From: Haliclystus octoradiatus
Lineage: Eukaryota > Cnidaria > Staurozoa > Stauromedusae > Haliclystidae
Length of the DNA: 64,000 bases
NCBI GenBank assembly: GCA_916610825.1
Contig: OU744452.1
Span: 13,868,110-13,932,109 of the forward strand
Direction of reading: 5' to 3'
Of the stretch, positions 44,901-59,900 are shown piece after piece. Made by a program: the position numbers and the translations under genes. Position 1 is the first letter of the stretch. Each line of letters opens with the position of its first letter. The notes under the pieces were generated by a model. It saw only the letters and a program-made list of their open reading frames with translations. It was not told the DNA's origin and searched no databases.

Positions 44901-47900
44901 AAACATTTTCCACGTCTTTCAAAGGATTTTTGTTATTGAACGTCTTCGTTATCCTTTTCGATTAATCCTTCAAAAGTCCTTGTCGTTTAGCCACTCTTTG
45001 GTGTGTTGCATCATGTATTTTATTTGTCGCATTGTGTTTGTAGCCATCAAACATTTTCCACGTCTTTCAAAGGATTTTTGTTATTGAACGTCTTCGTTAT
45101 CCTTTTCGAACCATTTCGTTCGATATGTATTGAACTCCTTCGATGTTGCGGTCATTACATGGTTTCTTTTAAAGCTTAGTCTGAGTTTTTCTAGAAAATT
45201 CTTGTGAAAGTCGGTCCCGTTTAGCCGCCCTTGAAAAGACTGCTTCAGAACACGAAAAACATATGTCAGACAAAAACAGATTTGTTGCGCAAAAGTTGCA
45301 GTCGTTTGCCCAGAGCTTTACGGATATGTGAAACAATTTATATTTCAAGTTGCATTTTACAAACCTGAATAATGTAGTTCATTTCTTTCATCTAAAATAA
45401 TAATGAACAAAATAAATAGCTTACAATATGATCCAGGCTTGATTACATCTTCTGCATTGAGATTTCCAAACATGGTCATCAGCCAATCAGCTTGCTTGCG
45501 CAAGTGGCAATTATAAACCACTCTGAGGTTTGCACAAAATCAGGCAAAGATGAATACTAGGTTTAAATCAATAATCTAACTGTAAAAAACAATGATAATG
45601 AAATGAAATATGAAACTGCATTATATATATTAAAATATATTGGCTTGTTTGAATTACTTCCAATCAGAGTGAAAATAAGTTCAGTTATCTACAGGAACAA
45701 AATTAAGTCCTTGCAATATTGGAAAGGGGAAGTGGAAAGCAAACTTAGCACGTGTGAATGAATTGAATTTTAATGGATTGCTGTTACAAATGTATTCAAA
45801 GTGTACCAGCATATATCGACGTTTGGAATACAATGGATTTGGATAGAACATTGAATTGGAGAGCAGTCTTTCAAGGAATTTCTTTCTAAATACAACAAGC
45901 TATATAGCATATCATTTCCGTGCAGTATTGTTAGAAAACAAAATACATAAAATTGATTCTTGGTAGAAAACAATATTTTGAGTCATCAAACTCAAAAATG
46001 TGTGATCTGCATATCACATATACACAGGGGATAAAATAAAATAGAACAATCTAATGAAATATCTAATAAAATAAACTGTACCTCTAACATGAATGCTGAT
46101 GAGTTAGTCTCAATATTATCATCGCTGCCAATTCTGCAAAACATTTGTCTTGTCAATCGAAATGATGCATATTTCGCTGGTACAAACGAACCAATCTGTG
46201 CCATAACTTGCAACAGGGCAATTTGTTTCAAGAATGTTGATTTGCCACTCTGGAAAAATCAATTCCAGAATAAAATTTTAGAAATGCTAGCGTATATACC
46301 TCTTCAAGTTAGTTTAGGGTTCAAGTTGTATTTAGTATCAGTTGCTTGGTTGGATAGGTTTTGTTAAAATGACGAAAGACTCACTTAAAACAGTAAGTAT
46401 GTACAGCAATGTACAGCACATTTGCACTACTGGTAAAAAAAACAAAGTTGTAGTACCATACAAATTGACAGCTATAGCCTTAGGGGCAGGGGAAGAAAAT
46501 GTTGGGACGCAGGCACAATGATTTAACAATATAATTCCTGCAGGCACATTTTTCTAAAATTTATAAAAGTACTCTGAATCTTTAAATAATATATCAACCC
46601 AACCGAATAGGATGAACCAATCACTCTATATACAAATACTAATGTAAGTTTTCATTGCTTGACCTGGAATTTTCATTGCAAAATTATGTGACCCGCAGGC
46701 ACTGACACATGTTTTGAACACTGTAGTTGAGATAGTGTTTTTATAGATGTGTAATTGAGTTAAGATTCAGTACTAACACCTAATCATCTGAGAACATTTG
46801 ACACAACAATTATAAATATGCCTGTGGCACAATGGATGTGATATATGGTAGAAGGTTTGAGCTGGGTTTGAGCATTGTCAAATAGATAGACAAATAACAT
46901 GAATAGCAAATATTAATACATACCATGTTGGGTCCAGTCACAATGATGAAATTCCCAACGTCTGACATGAACTGCAAATAGAAAAATAATGATGCTATGT
47001 TTTTGCTAACTTAACTGGTCTTGGCAATAGAGTAATATAATTCTTGATATCAGTGAGTAACTACGTGTTTTTGTGAACTTACTATTATATTACATGTTCA
47101 TTGGTGCACTGAAATTCGCTTATTATTTCAATTCTGTGCAACTGAAAGTAGGATTTTGGGATGTGGGATACGGGCAAGTCAAGTAAAATACAACACAACT
47201 ATTCAATAGTAAGCAAAGTAGGATAATGAAGTATTGGGTAATAAACAAGGTTGACTTTAATCTAAAAATTGATCATCTTTTTGCGAACAGTTGTCCATGA
47301 ACTAATTTGAGTTTTTCTTTTTATGAAAAACTTTATAAAAATAAGTAAAAAAAATAATTTTATTTTCTTTAATTTTGTTTGTAAACAGTAGATACTGTAT
47401 CATGAACAGTTAATACGGGATGGTTTCCTGGATACAGTAATACACAGTTTAATTGTGGTTATGATCCAACTTACAATGTCATTTGGAATTGGTGGTGAAT
47501 TTGGTAAAATACGATCCAGAATTGGATGGACAGCATCTTTGATTGCTAATGTATCTGTGAATTCAGGTCTCACTAAAAACAAAAAAGAATATCTACAGGA
47601 ACTAGTATTAAACCAATAGGACAAGAAGCAGCAGAAATGATAATGATATATATATATGTAAAACATTGTATGTTTATCCAACAGTTCTGTAAAATACAAA
47701 TGATATTATAATGTGCAGATCTAATATAGTTCTGATCAATAAATTGCGTTGTCTGGCGCTGCAGAACATATATATCTTATTTTACATGGTCTAAATCCAT
47801 AACAATTGTTATTTGATACATTACCATAAAGTATGCAAAACTAGATTATTTTTGCAAGACAGATTATATGGCGTCATTCTTATTTAATTGAGTAAAAGCT

Positions 47901-50900
47901 TCTAAGTAAACATTTTTAGACTACTAAATATTTATCTTTCTTACCATAAGAGGATAATGTACACAAATGAGAAAATGATATGAGCATATCCAACATGGAA
48001 ACACATTCAGCTAGTTTGTAAAGACATCCGATTTGATTACGAATGCTTCCAAGTAACTCTGATATGACACTGTTGAAAAGAAAATAGTTCAAGTTTGAAT
48101 TGATCAAAGAAAGTTAGGATGAATCAGAATAGACCCTGCGACAAGTAGATCATGAGACCATGAACTGTCAATGAACTGTTAATGTACTGTTCATGTACTG
48201 TTCATCTACTGTTCATGAACTATTTATAGACTGTTTAAACGTGTTCATGAACTTTTCATGAACTTTTCATGAAAAAGATAATGGAAATTTGGCTATTTTA
48301 CGTTCATGAACTGTTTACAATGTGTTCATGGACTATTTGTGAGCTTAACACATTTTCACAGGGGAGTACAATCTTATTTGGTCTATATTCAAAGTTATTA
48401 TCACAAACATTACACATGAATCTCATCCCAGCCCATTATTGTTCCATTTTTATTGCAACTGCAAAGCATTACAACGTTTTGTTTAATATGAACATTAACA
48501 AAGCCTGCCCATTCTTTTCTAAGTTGAATTTGGATAAATATCTGAATAACTGTGTCATTTATCTTGTGAAGCATAGTTCATGCAATGTATTAAGCAATGT
48601 GGTTTTACTTTGAAAGCTCGTCAACATTTAATGCATTATTATAGAATTAATATGAAAAAGAGTCATTCAACATTCCCGAATGTCCAAGAAAAATAGTACC
48701 TCACAGAGGTTGACTATCAGAGTTGAGCCAGATCAACACATAAAGTAAATAACAGTAATTAGGATGATAAACAACTTGGTACAAGTTTTTATAATTCATA
48801 TCAAATAGCATAGACACTGTCAAAATTCAAATAGATGAAAAAATAAATAAGCTTACATGTTAGATAAAAGAAATACTTCGTTTAGAGATTCTTTTACTCG
48901 ATCTGCAAGATATGAAATAGAATGAGAAGAAATGTTCTACTAATTGCATGAACATATAGGATTTGACTGTTTTGATATGATACTGATAGTTGATGTAGCT
49001 CACCATTCATCTTTATCTGAAAGGAAGCAAACAATCTTGTTCTTAAAATAGGCTGAACACATCATATATAAGGATAAGTAAGTATTAAATGTGAAGTCAC
49101 ACTTTGATAAGTGATTCAAAGTCACTGATTAAACCGTATTATTAATCATCCTGAATATATACAGGTTATGACTGATGCATTTGTACGATGTGATATCCGG
49201 TTACATTATGACGACCCACAGCATCCCCTGCGAAAAACAATTCACGAGTTCACAAACAATTCATGAATAGTTCATGGACGTTGAATGGCCTCAAATTTCC
49301 ATACTGTTCATGAACTATTCATGAACTCCAGAACTGTTTTTCACAACGTGATTTCCCGGTACTATTAAAATTAAATGGCTTCCCATTGCTATATTCGGTA
49401 AGCTCTATACCCTAACTGTCTATACCCAACAGTCTATACCTGACAGTTTAAATCAACGGATAGAACATGTCATTTAAAAATGGAAACGACCTGCAACGTT
49501 TACGATATGGATTTCTTGTTTGTTCTTAGAGATAAAGCACTTGTGTTCCTCAATAAACAATTCAACTTTAAATGACTTTTTCCAAGAGCAGCACAGCAAG
49601 GGAAATATTATTGATCAAACACTCAGTAGAATCCAAAACCAAAAGAATGTTTATCATTTAAAGGAGCAAAATTGACCGGCAGGCACTACCCACTTAGGAT
49701 CATGTTTATTGTTTATGGCACAATGTTTATTGTTGACATGAATTTTATGCCAATTCATAACTTTGAACAATAAACATAATTCCATTGAGTTCAATGTAAT
49801 AGCATTCTATGACAAAAGGAATTTTTGACATTGTCTTTGATTACAAATTAGAGCTATGTATAACAATTGTTCCAAAGCGAGACGGTTGAATTACGCTAAG
49901 CATAAATTCAACTTGAGCTCGCAGCGGTCACCGGTCAATTTTGCCCCTTTAATATAGAATAATAATAAATTAAAAAATTTATTATATTGAGTGTAAACTC
50001 ATACACATATGTATGTATATGAAAGTGTTCAATGTTGGGTAAAACAGAGCATCATAAACAAAGATGAGGCAAAAGCCTTTTTCTGTTACTCAGAGTTTCA
50101 CACTTTTAATTGCGATCTTCAGACGGCAATACTTATAAATGAAAAGAGCACAATGACTCCTATCAATACATACATGAATAATGCATTATGTCTCTCTATT
50201 GTTTATTTATAAATGGTTATTGTAAATACTACATTGTCTATACTTTACCGGATTCGTCTGGTATTAACAATAACCATTTATAAAAAAACAATAAAGATAC
50301 ATTGCATTACTCACGTTTGTATTGATAGGAGTAATTGAGCATTTTCAATTTTTTAGTATTTCCATCTGAATATCGCAATTTAAACACGTGAAACTCTGAG
50401 TGACAGAAAAAGGTTTCTGTATCACCTTTGTCTCTTATCCGTTTACTATAGATAATAGTATTTTCAAGCATTGTTTTGTTATACTGGTATTAGTAGAGCT
50501 TGCAATTGAAATAATTTTTATTAAACCAACTCCATGAAAATAAAGATATATTTACCAGATCTTCTGTTGTACAGCTGATTGTATTTTTAGACCTTGTCAC
50601 TTTGATGAAACAAGGTGGTAGACCATCATTTTCATCATTTGCGCTGTTATACTGCAGTTGAATGTAGAATCCCCTTGTTGAGTTGTAACTAGTTCTTAAT
50701 GGTAGATTAAATCTATCAGTGAGCTGTTTAACCATTTCTGTAGGAGAATAGCGACAAAGAAGATTGAAATAAAAATGACTTGAATCTAGTCTAAGTTCTA
50801 TCAGAACTCCTGCGAAAAACAGTTCAGGAGTTCATGAAGAAATCATGAAGAAATCATGAAGAAATCATGAAGAGTTCATGAACAATTCATTAACGTTAAA

Positions 50901-53900
50901 TGGCCCCAATCGTCATGAACTGTTCATGAACTCCTCAACTGTTTTTCGCAGGGGTAGGTAACTCAGTGACCTTCAATGTGTCATTCATTTGGGCATTTTT
51001 CAGTAAGCGAGTCAGTCTGCTAACCCATAGAAATGTAGAGTTTTACGGATTTATGTATCAACAAAGATAAACATTTATATTTGATCAACTAACTTGCTAT
51101 AACATATATGTGATGGCATTTCTGCCCCTGCGAAAAACAGTTTAGGAATTCATGAACAGTTGAATAAACTTTAAATGGCCTCAAATTTCATGAACTGTTC
51201 ATGCACTCCTAAAATTGTTTTTGCAGGCGTAGAGACTATTAGAAAGTTTTTTGTGAGCTATTTGTGGGAATCTATACATTTCCATTATGTGCTTCATAGT
51301 GGCATTCATCTATTCACTCATTTAACTTGTCAATTTGATACCCAGTCTTTCAAATGCTACGTTATCAGTTAATCAAACAAGTCATCCGATAGTCAAGTGA
51401 TTCATTATTTAAGGTAGCATGCAATATACTACACAGTTTCTTTTATTACTTACCAGAAATATCATCAACTATTTCATGGTATGTTCTTCTAGCTACATCG
51501 AGTAGCCCTAGAAAAACAAAAGCACATTATTGAACTCCCCGGATTCACATTGATAATAGCATATAATACTGTAATTATAAAAACTTTTTGAACAAATTTG
51601 TAATTCTTGAAAATTTCAATCTGAGTGTGTGTGGGGAAAGTCCAAACGATAGATTAAGAAATGTATACCCCTGCGAAAAATTTGCTGAGTTCATGAACTG
51701 TTGATGAGCCTCTTGAACTTTACGAACATTCATAAACTACCTTATGAACACCCTCATACAAAGTTCATGTTTGATCTAGATAATTGAGATGGCATAAATG
51801 ATAATTACATAATAATACAATACCAAATCTTGAATTTACCATTAACAGATGGCTAAAACAAAAACAAACAAACAAAATAATTAATAATTCCCAAACAACA
51901 TAGGTAATTAATAATTCCTAAAATTCATAGCTAGAATTACAAAGACAACTTGCTTACCTTTACAGCAAATACTTTTTGAGTTCTCAAATTGAGGGTTCCT
52001 TTCTGATAACGTGTATCTTCGTGGATAACAGTTTTGATGTCCTCTAGTACAACGTTGAATCTAGGATCTTCTAATGACTGTAATTAAGCATTACAAAATT
52101 GTATATGATTAGTGTGTCTTACAAAGACACGCAAAACAGAGATCAAGTAGCAAGTTAAAACTCTGTTAAATTGATCACTATAGAATAGAGAGGTTGCTTT
52201 TCTATACAGTTTGATTCAATGCGAAGCGGAAAAGTAGTGTAGTGTAAAAGGAGTTATAAGCATAACTGAGAGTCCAGTTCAATAAGAAAAAAACGAGAAC
52301 AAATTTAGGAACAGTAAATGCAACCGCAAAACCAGTGCTTTAACTTTAGCTAGATTATGTTTGTTTTGAGTTAATTGGGGACAAGGAAGTCAGCATTTCC
52401 GTGAAGTTAACTAATTGCCTGTTTAAAAATATGAAGTGAAAAATTCATTTTACCTGCCTGTAAGCAGCTAACAGGGGATTCTCTGCTCCATCTAGTGCTT
52501 CTCGCAATGGTGCTGCAAGCTCTAACGTATGCTTCAGGTATATTAGCTCGGCAATTCGTGTCTCTGCAGTTCTTGTGTCTTCGCGTTTTGGTATTTGAGC
52601 ACATAATGAAATAAGATGTTGTATGTCGAGGAACCGCCCAACAACTGAAAAACAAAATTTTAAACAAAAATAATCCCTACTAATCTATCTATACAAACAA
52701 AACTCTATCTATAGCGGCCTTGGTCTAGTGGCTGGTGGTTAAATCCCTGGCCGGAGCACTATAGGTTGGCGCCAGGAAGGGCATCCGGCTATTAAACGCA
52801 CACAAGCTTCAAAATATTAACAAATTAACCAACCACCCCGGTGAAATAAAGCTGCAAGCTTACCCCGTTTGTGGATAAATGATAAATCCAAAAAAAAAAA
52901 AATGATCAAAGTACAAATAATCTCACCTTCTTGAAGCTTATAGAATAACTCCTGGAACGAAGAAAACACTTTGATGAGCACTAATCAATCAGATAAAGAG
53001 AGTCAAATATATAGACATCTGTTAACATATCTCGACATCGTACCTCATTTTCTGTCAATTCTGTTGAAATAAAATAGAAACAATTTACATTATTTCCATA
53101 ATTGATAATACTGCCAATAGATGGGTTAAAGTTGGACCTTGCAGACAAAATGCTTTATGAACGTAAAATTATCAAACTTTAACTCTACTTTAATTAACTT
53201 CTCATGAAATATTAATCAAATTTTATCCTGATTTGATGAAAAGTTCATGAAATATGACTAATTCTTAGTTATTACAATATTAACAGAAGCTTCTGTGACA
53301 TACATTTGACAGAAAAAGCAATTTGTAACAACATAATTTATTATTTTATTAAGATCAACATTTCAATCAGCCCTAGTGATAATTTTCGAGATAACTAAAC
53401 AAATTTTTATAAGTACTTATATTTATACAGTCAAACCTGTTATAGCGGTCACCTCTATATAATGGTCACCTGTCTATAGTAGCCACTATTGCAATGTCTA
53501 AAATAGTATTTTCTATTGAATCAATCCTGTATATAAAGGCCACTTGCATATAGTGGTCAATTTATCTACCTCTCATAGCTGGCTGCTATATACAGGTTTC
53601 ACTGTAACAATATGAAACAATTACATTAGAAATATTAACAATGGAAACATTTTTTTTTAAATTCGGCATTGTCAAAACAAAGCATGAGATGCTATTTATA
53701 AGAAAATCGAAACCGACACTAAACATACAAAAAGACTTGATTAAGTTTGTTTGGTGTTCAGGAATGCGTTTATGAAATTGACGGCAAGTAAAACCGACAT
53801 AGTCTGCATCCACGGTTAGATAAAATGGGGGATTTTGGGAATGAGAGTCCTGGAAGGCTAGCACAAATTCAGAAGGAAGAGGAGGAAATAGCTGTATTCA

Positions 53901-56900
53901 AGTTTTTACAATCCTTTTTTTCTGTGGAAGGTAAATTATTAGGTTCAGTTCTAAATATGACAGTAAATTGGAAATAGCCTTAAAAAAAAGCTGTGAAATC
54001 GTTTGCATGATGATGTCAACAACCCTAAAAATTTAGGAAGCAAAAATTAGAATCGCTGAAAGAAAAATATTTTATCAGCCCACAGTCTGCATCACACAGA
54101 CCACGTTGAAAATTGTAAATGATGCATTGTTGACAATAAGGTTCAATTAAGCCAATGTTAAGCTTTTGAAAAAATTTGTTTAATATTTTAAAAATGCATC
54201 AGCTTGATAATATTGGAATCAAATTAATAAAGCTTTAGAGAAATTACTTATTGAAAATAAAGCCAATAAAACCATACAATTTTGACTTACCTGTAACACA
54301 GTCTAGTCTTGTGTTGATTGTTGCCATATCTTAAAATATATGAAATTAATATAGATAAATAGTGAGGTGAGGTTGTCCACATTTGAATAGGTACAGTAAT
54401 CAATTATCAAATCAGAGCTTTAGTAAATAAATAAAATCAGTAAAAAAAGAGACAGAAGAACTCTCGATACTCGGCTAACCCTGCAACTAACTCTGCGAAA
54501 AGGGCTAAGGGTAACTCACCATTCGAGAGATTATCTTTTAAAGTGATTTTTTCTATTCGTACATGTTTTCCTTGTGTTTTTGCTTTGTGTGAACATTTCT
54601 CCCTCAAAGATACAGTTAGCAGGAACCAGTTTATTGTCCATAAGAGGGTTTACATCAGAAAAAAACACTTAACATTTGATCTCATGGACATTTGATGTAG
54701 TAAATTTTAGTAAAATACAAGCACAACATATGTAAATTAAGTATCTATTGCTCACCCAAGGTAGCAATGCCATTAAAAGCACACAGGAGGGTAATAGACT
54801 GTGAAATGCTGTTTATGGAAGACTCACAAAGAAGTCTTTGGCGGGTGGTGATTTTCTGAAGCCTTCTCGGTTCTCATCATGAATGGCTCATGCAGTTATG
54901 ATACCATAGCATGCGGGAAAGTGTGACCTATTAGTTTTATATAAATAAAAGGTACTTACCGCAAGGAGGCTGGAGAATGTTGGATCTCAAAAGCCTAGCT
55001 GTAAGAAGAAATAAGAGATTTAGATACAATTGAAAATATATATTTATTAAGATATGCCACGATTAGATGGCCAGATTTTATCTGTGCGTAGGGACCTCTT
55101 CATGATAACAAAATAGACACTATCAAAAATGGTGTCAAATGGCGTGGCAAATATTTAACGGAGTTGAATTATAATGCTTCGAATGTAAACAAACATTAAC
55201 GAACTATTCAAAGAACGTTTAATTGCGAAGGAATATATCAAATAACCTTTGTTTTCAATAAAGATGATGTAACATTTAGAAACAACAGAACACAATATAG
55301 GTAATAAACTATTTTATTGTACAAAAATAACCTTAAGATGCAAAAGTTTTTGTTACGATTTATCGATGGACAATTTCATAATCGATTCACGGAAAAATAA
55401 TCGATTAATCGATGAATCAGACCCGTCACTAATTTAACGTCATCAGGCTAATCTCTGCAGCTCATTGTTACATATTTTTCTACAGTGTAGCGGACAGCAA
55501 AACTCAGCTATTTTCAGAATGAATTTTCATAAGGGGAAAGCAATTGACTCTACATTTTATTTATAAAAGGGCTCTACGCACTTAGACTGACATGCGTGTT
55601 GACATTGCGCATGCGGCATGCACAAGAATAAAGTTCTGCAAAAAAGGGAGGAAACCCTTGAAAACCTATCAAAACAATAGCTACGTTAGTGTTTTCTTTG
55701 TTTTGGAGCGGATAGAAAAAGAGAAATTCTGCTGATTGGGGGAAATTTCTCATGCCTGATTGCAGTTGCCGTTTGTATTATTTCTGTGCCTAAAACCATA
55801 CTGAAACTTGAAATTTGAAGCTATGCAGAAGACATGGCTGACATTGATCGTTGAAATACGCTAAGTTTGTGTCAAAATTAAGCATGTAGTGACTGCCGGT
55901 CAATGTTTAGAACATCATAATTTTTTATCAAGTTGTTTAAGAACAAATAATAAAATTTAACTTACCTCCGCCAGCTGTTTTGGTAAAGTTTAAAATTCCA
56001 AACAGTGAGTTGGTACTTTTGGGATTTCTTGCATTTTGTATCAACTCTAGATGTTTTGCTGCAGTTGAATCTTGAAAAATATAAAATTGATATAATAATA
56101 GCCACTAGAGACAATGAGCATGTGTAATGTGTGTGTCTCACAACTCGATTTTGATATCACGAATGAGAATTTCCAATTGGATCAGGAGTTTTCGAATACA
56201 TTTCATGAGCAAGAAAATCATGTAAATGCTTGTAAAAGTTGGGCTAGTTATATTACAAAGCAATTGGTGCACAGTTTCCAATAAGCTGTTGATATTTGGC
56301 GGACGTGAGGCACGTAAGGAGAAAATGAGAACGCTTTCGAAATTTCTCCTGAAATGACCTGAGTGCGCCACATATCAATAGCTCATAGGAAACTGTGCGC
56401 CAATTGCTTATTATCGGTTCATATTGTGACTGACCGAAGTTCCTGCTTACTTTGATAATCCAATATTTGGTTAGTAAGCTGTTGTGAATTTGTTAATTAT
56501 GCTAATTATGTTCTTTATGTTTGTAAATGAGGCTACTTCATAAACACTCATTCCTTATCCACATGTTGTAAGATGGAGCTATCTTTTTTGTTAAATAAAG
56601 CCTTATTCAGAGTTTAGTTACTGGCTATTCATTTCAATTTATTTAACAAAAGATATTTTTCAGACAGTTAGTCATGGATAGATTTCTTAAACCAGAAAAG
56701 TTCAATACAGATCCTAATTCATCTACTGCCAAAAAGGAATGGAAACATTGGCATATGACCTTCACAAATTTCTTGGCAATGCTGGACAAACTCAAACCAG
56801 ATAAACTACACACTTTAATTAACTATATATCACCTACTGTTTATGAATATATTTCTGACTGTGATACCTATGAACTTGCTATTACTACACTTGAATCAAT

Positions 56901-59900
56901 GTATGCTAAGGTCCCCAATGAAGTCTATGCAAGGTATTTACTTTCATCACGTCGACAGCAGCCATCTGAATCTGTTGATACATTTTTACAAGCTCTAAGT
57001 CTATTGAGTAAGGATTGTACATTCAAGCCACTCACAGCTATTGAACACAAGAATATTGTTATCAGAGATGCTTTTATTAGTGGTTTACAATCAAGTCCGA
57101 TGCGGCAAAGGCTGTTAGAAAATAAGAATCTTGATCTAGACACTACAATTTTACAGGCTAGATCTTTGGAAGTTGCGCAGAAAAGTTCTGATGGATTTGC
57201 AATCCCCCAGCAAACGAACACTGTTGCTGCTGCCACAGAGTTATCACATGCACAAATTGACTCACACAACTCTGAAGAAAATCATATTGCAGCCATCAAA
57301 AGTGACAAAACAGGCAAATGCTTCTTCTGTGGTCAACAGCGTCATCCACGTAGTCACTGTCCAGCCAAAGATGTCAACTGTAACAAATGCTCGAGGAAAG
57401 GACATTATGCAAAAGTGTGTAGATCAAGTAATAACACATACAATAAAACACAATCTTCTGCAATGCACTCTACCTACCTAGCTGCAACAAAACCATGCCA
57501 ATGTGTCGCTGACGTCAAAGTGAATGGTACTGCAGTGAAAGCTCTGATAGACACTGGTAGCAATGACAGCTACATTTGTCCTAATCTTGTTAAACAAATG
57601 GGATTATCTACCATGCCCAAGCCTTCTGTGGTATATATGGCCTCATCTGCACTACATGCCAAAGTTGAAAAGTCAACAAAGATTGATATTAATATGGATG
57701 ATAAAGTATACAAGAAAGTAGAAGTATCTATTTTACAAGGACTTTGCTCAGATTTAATCCTTGGTCGAGATTTTTTACAATTACACAAACAAGTCACTTT
57801 CGAATTTGGAGGTGAAAAACCTACCTTAAATGTTTGTGCTTTGGCATCATTGTCAATAAACCCTCCTAAACTATTTGCAAATTTAGACTCCACATGCCAA
57901 CCTATCGCAACAAAATCCAGAAAGTTCAGTGCACCAGACAAAAGTTTTATCGACACAGAAGTGCAACTACTTTTGAAAGAAGGTATAATTGAGCCAAGCA
58001 CCTCACCATGGAGAGCGCAAGTATTGGTCACAACAAATGAGCGTCACAAGAAACGTTTGGTTGTTGACTACTCGCGAACTATTAACCGCTTTACAAATCT
58101 TGATGCGTATCCATTACCTAGAATCGAAGAAGTAGTCAACAACGTTTCAAAGTACAAGTTCTTCAGTACTTTGGATTTGAAATCAGCATATCACCAAATC
58201 CCAATCAATCAAGAAGACAAGATATACACTGCTTTTGAAGCTGCAGGAGAGCTTTACCAATTCTGCCGAATACCTTTTGGTGTGACAAATGGAGTTGCCT
58301 GCTTTCAGAGAATCATAAATCAGATTATAAAAGACAATGATTTAAAAGACACTTTTGCTTATTTAGATGATATCACCATATGCGGAAAAACCAAAGAAGA
58401 ACATGATTCAAATCTTGATCGTTTCTTAGTAATTGCTAAGAAACTAAACCTTACTATTAATCATGCAAAGAGTACATATGCTACAGAAACAATTAATTTA
58501 TTGGGTTATTTGATATCTCATGGAGAATTGAAACCAGATCCTGATAGGTTAACCCCGCTAAAAAGTCTGCGGCTGCCATCATCCACTGATGAATTGAAAA
58601 GAGCTGTCGGATTGTTTTCCTATTATTCACAATGGATCAAGAACTTCTCAGATCTAATACGGCCTCTAACTCAAAGTCACTCTTTTCCACTATCTGACTG
58701 TGCCAAAGAGTCTTTTGAAACCTTGAAATCAAAAATCGAAGAAGCTGTACTTCAACCAATTGATGAAACAGCGCCATTTACTGTTGAAACCGATGCATCA
58801 GACTTTGCTCTCGGTGCAACACTCAATCAAAACGGCAAACCAGTAGCATTCTTCTCTCGTACACTAACAGATGGTGAGCAGAAACATTCTTCTATTGAGA
58901 AAGAAGCATATGCCATTGTAGAGAGTCTTAGAAAATGGAGACATTACTTATGTGCCCGTAACTTTACACTAATCACAGACCAACAATCGGTCTCATTTAT
59001 GCTGAACCCCAAACTTGCTGGAAAAATCAAGAATGACAAGATTCAACGATGGAGAATTGAGCTATCATCATATAAATTCAGCATTATCTACAGACCAGGA
59101 ACAGAGAATGCACCGGCTGATGCCTTATCTCGGATACGAACTACTCTTGGAGCAACTCAAGCACATCAAAGCTTATACGATCTACATGACATGTTATGTC
59201 ACCCTGGCATCACAAGAATGCTACATTTTGTCAGATCAAGGAATTTACCTTACTCCGTTGCTGATGTCAAAAATGTAACATCATCATGCACAGTGTGCAA
59301 TGAGTGCAAGCCACAATACATGAAGCCACCTGACGCCCATCTTATCAAGGCTACTCAACCTTTCGAAAGACTGAATCTGGATTTCAAAGGACCACTTCCT
59401 TCTTCATCTACTAACAAATATATACTAACAGTTATTGATGAGTTTTCGAGATTTCCATTTGCCATTCCATGCCATGATGTATCGACGACTACTGTTACCA
59501 AATGTTTGCGACAAGTATTTGCTATGTTTGGTATGCCAATGTATGTACACTCAGATAGAGGTTCATCATTTATGTCTAACGATTTGAAGGTATTTCTAAG
59601 AAGTCATGGTATTTCTGCTAGTCGCACTACACCCTACAACCCTCAAGGCAATGGACAGTGTGAAAAATATAATGGCATCATATGGAAAGCAGTTTCTCTT
59701 GCATTAAAATCGAGAAGTTTATCGACATCTCAATGGGAAGTTGTACTACCTGACGCCCTCCATTCAATAAGATCTCTACTATGTACTTCAACAAATGTCA
59801 CCCCTCATGAAAGGATGTTTAACCATAATCGTAGGTCAACTACTGGTAATGCTATGCCTACATGGCTTACTTCTCCTGGACCGGTACTGATGAGAAACCA

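Larger units (their letters stand above)
41743..47572 (-). other. MSH4: MSH4 ATPase domain exons (MutS domain V)
   Basis: Exon 19 (47475-47572) carries [11 protein letters not shown] and HPILDRILP. Exons 20 and 21 split the P-loop exactly: GPNM ends exon 20 and SGKST opens exon 21. Exon 21 also has [15 protein letters not shown] and [16 protein letters not shown]. Exon 22 is nine codons. Exon 23 carries Walker B ([11 protein letters not shown], the last Gly completed by exon 24), exon 24 [18 protein letters not shown], and exon 25 [13 protein letters not shown]. All catalytic motifs of a MutS ABC ATPase are present, so the enzyme looks functional. Confidence 0.92.
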
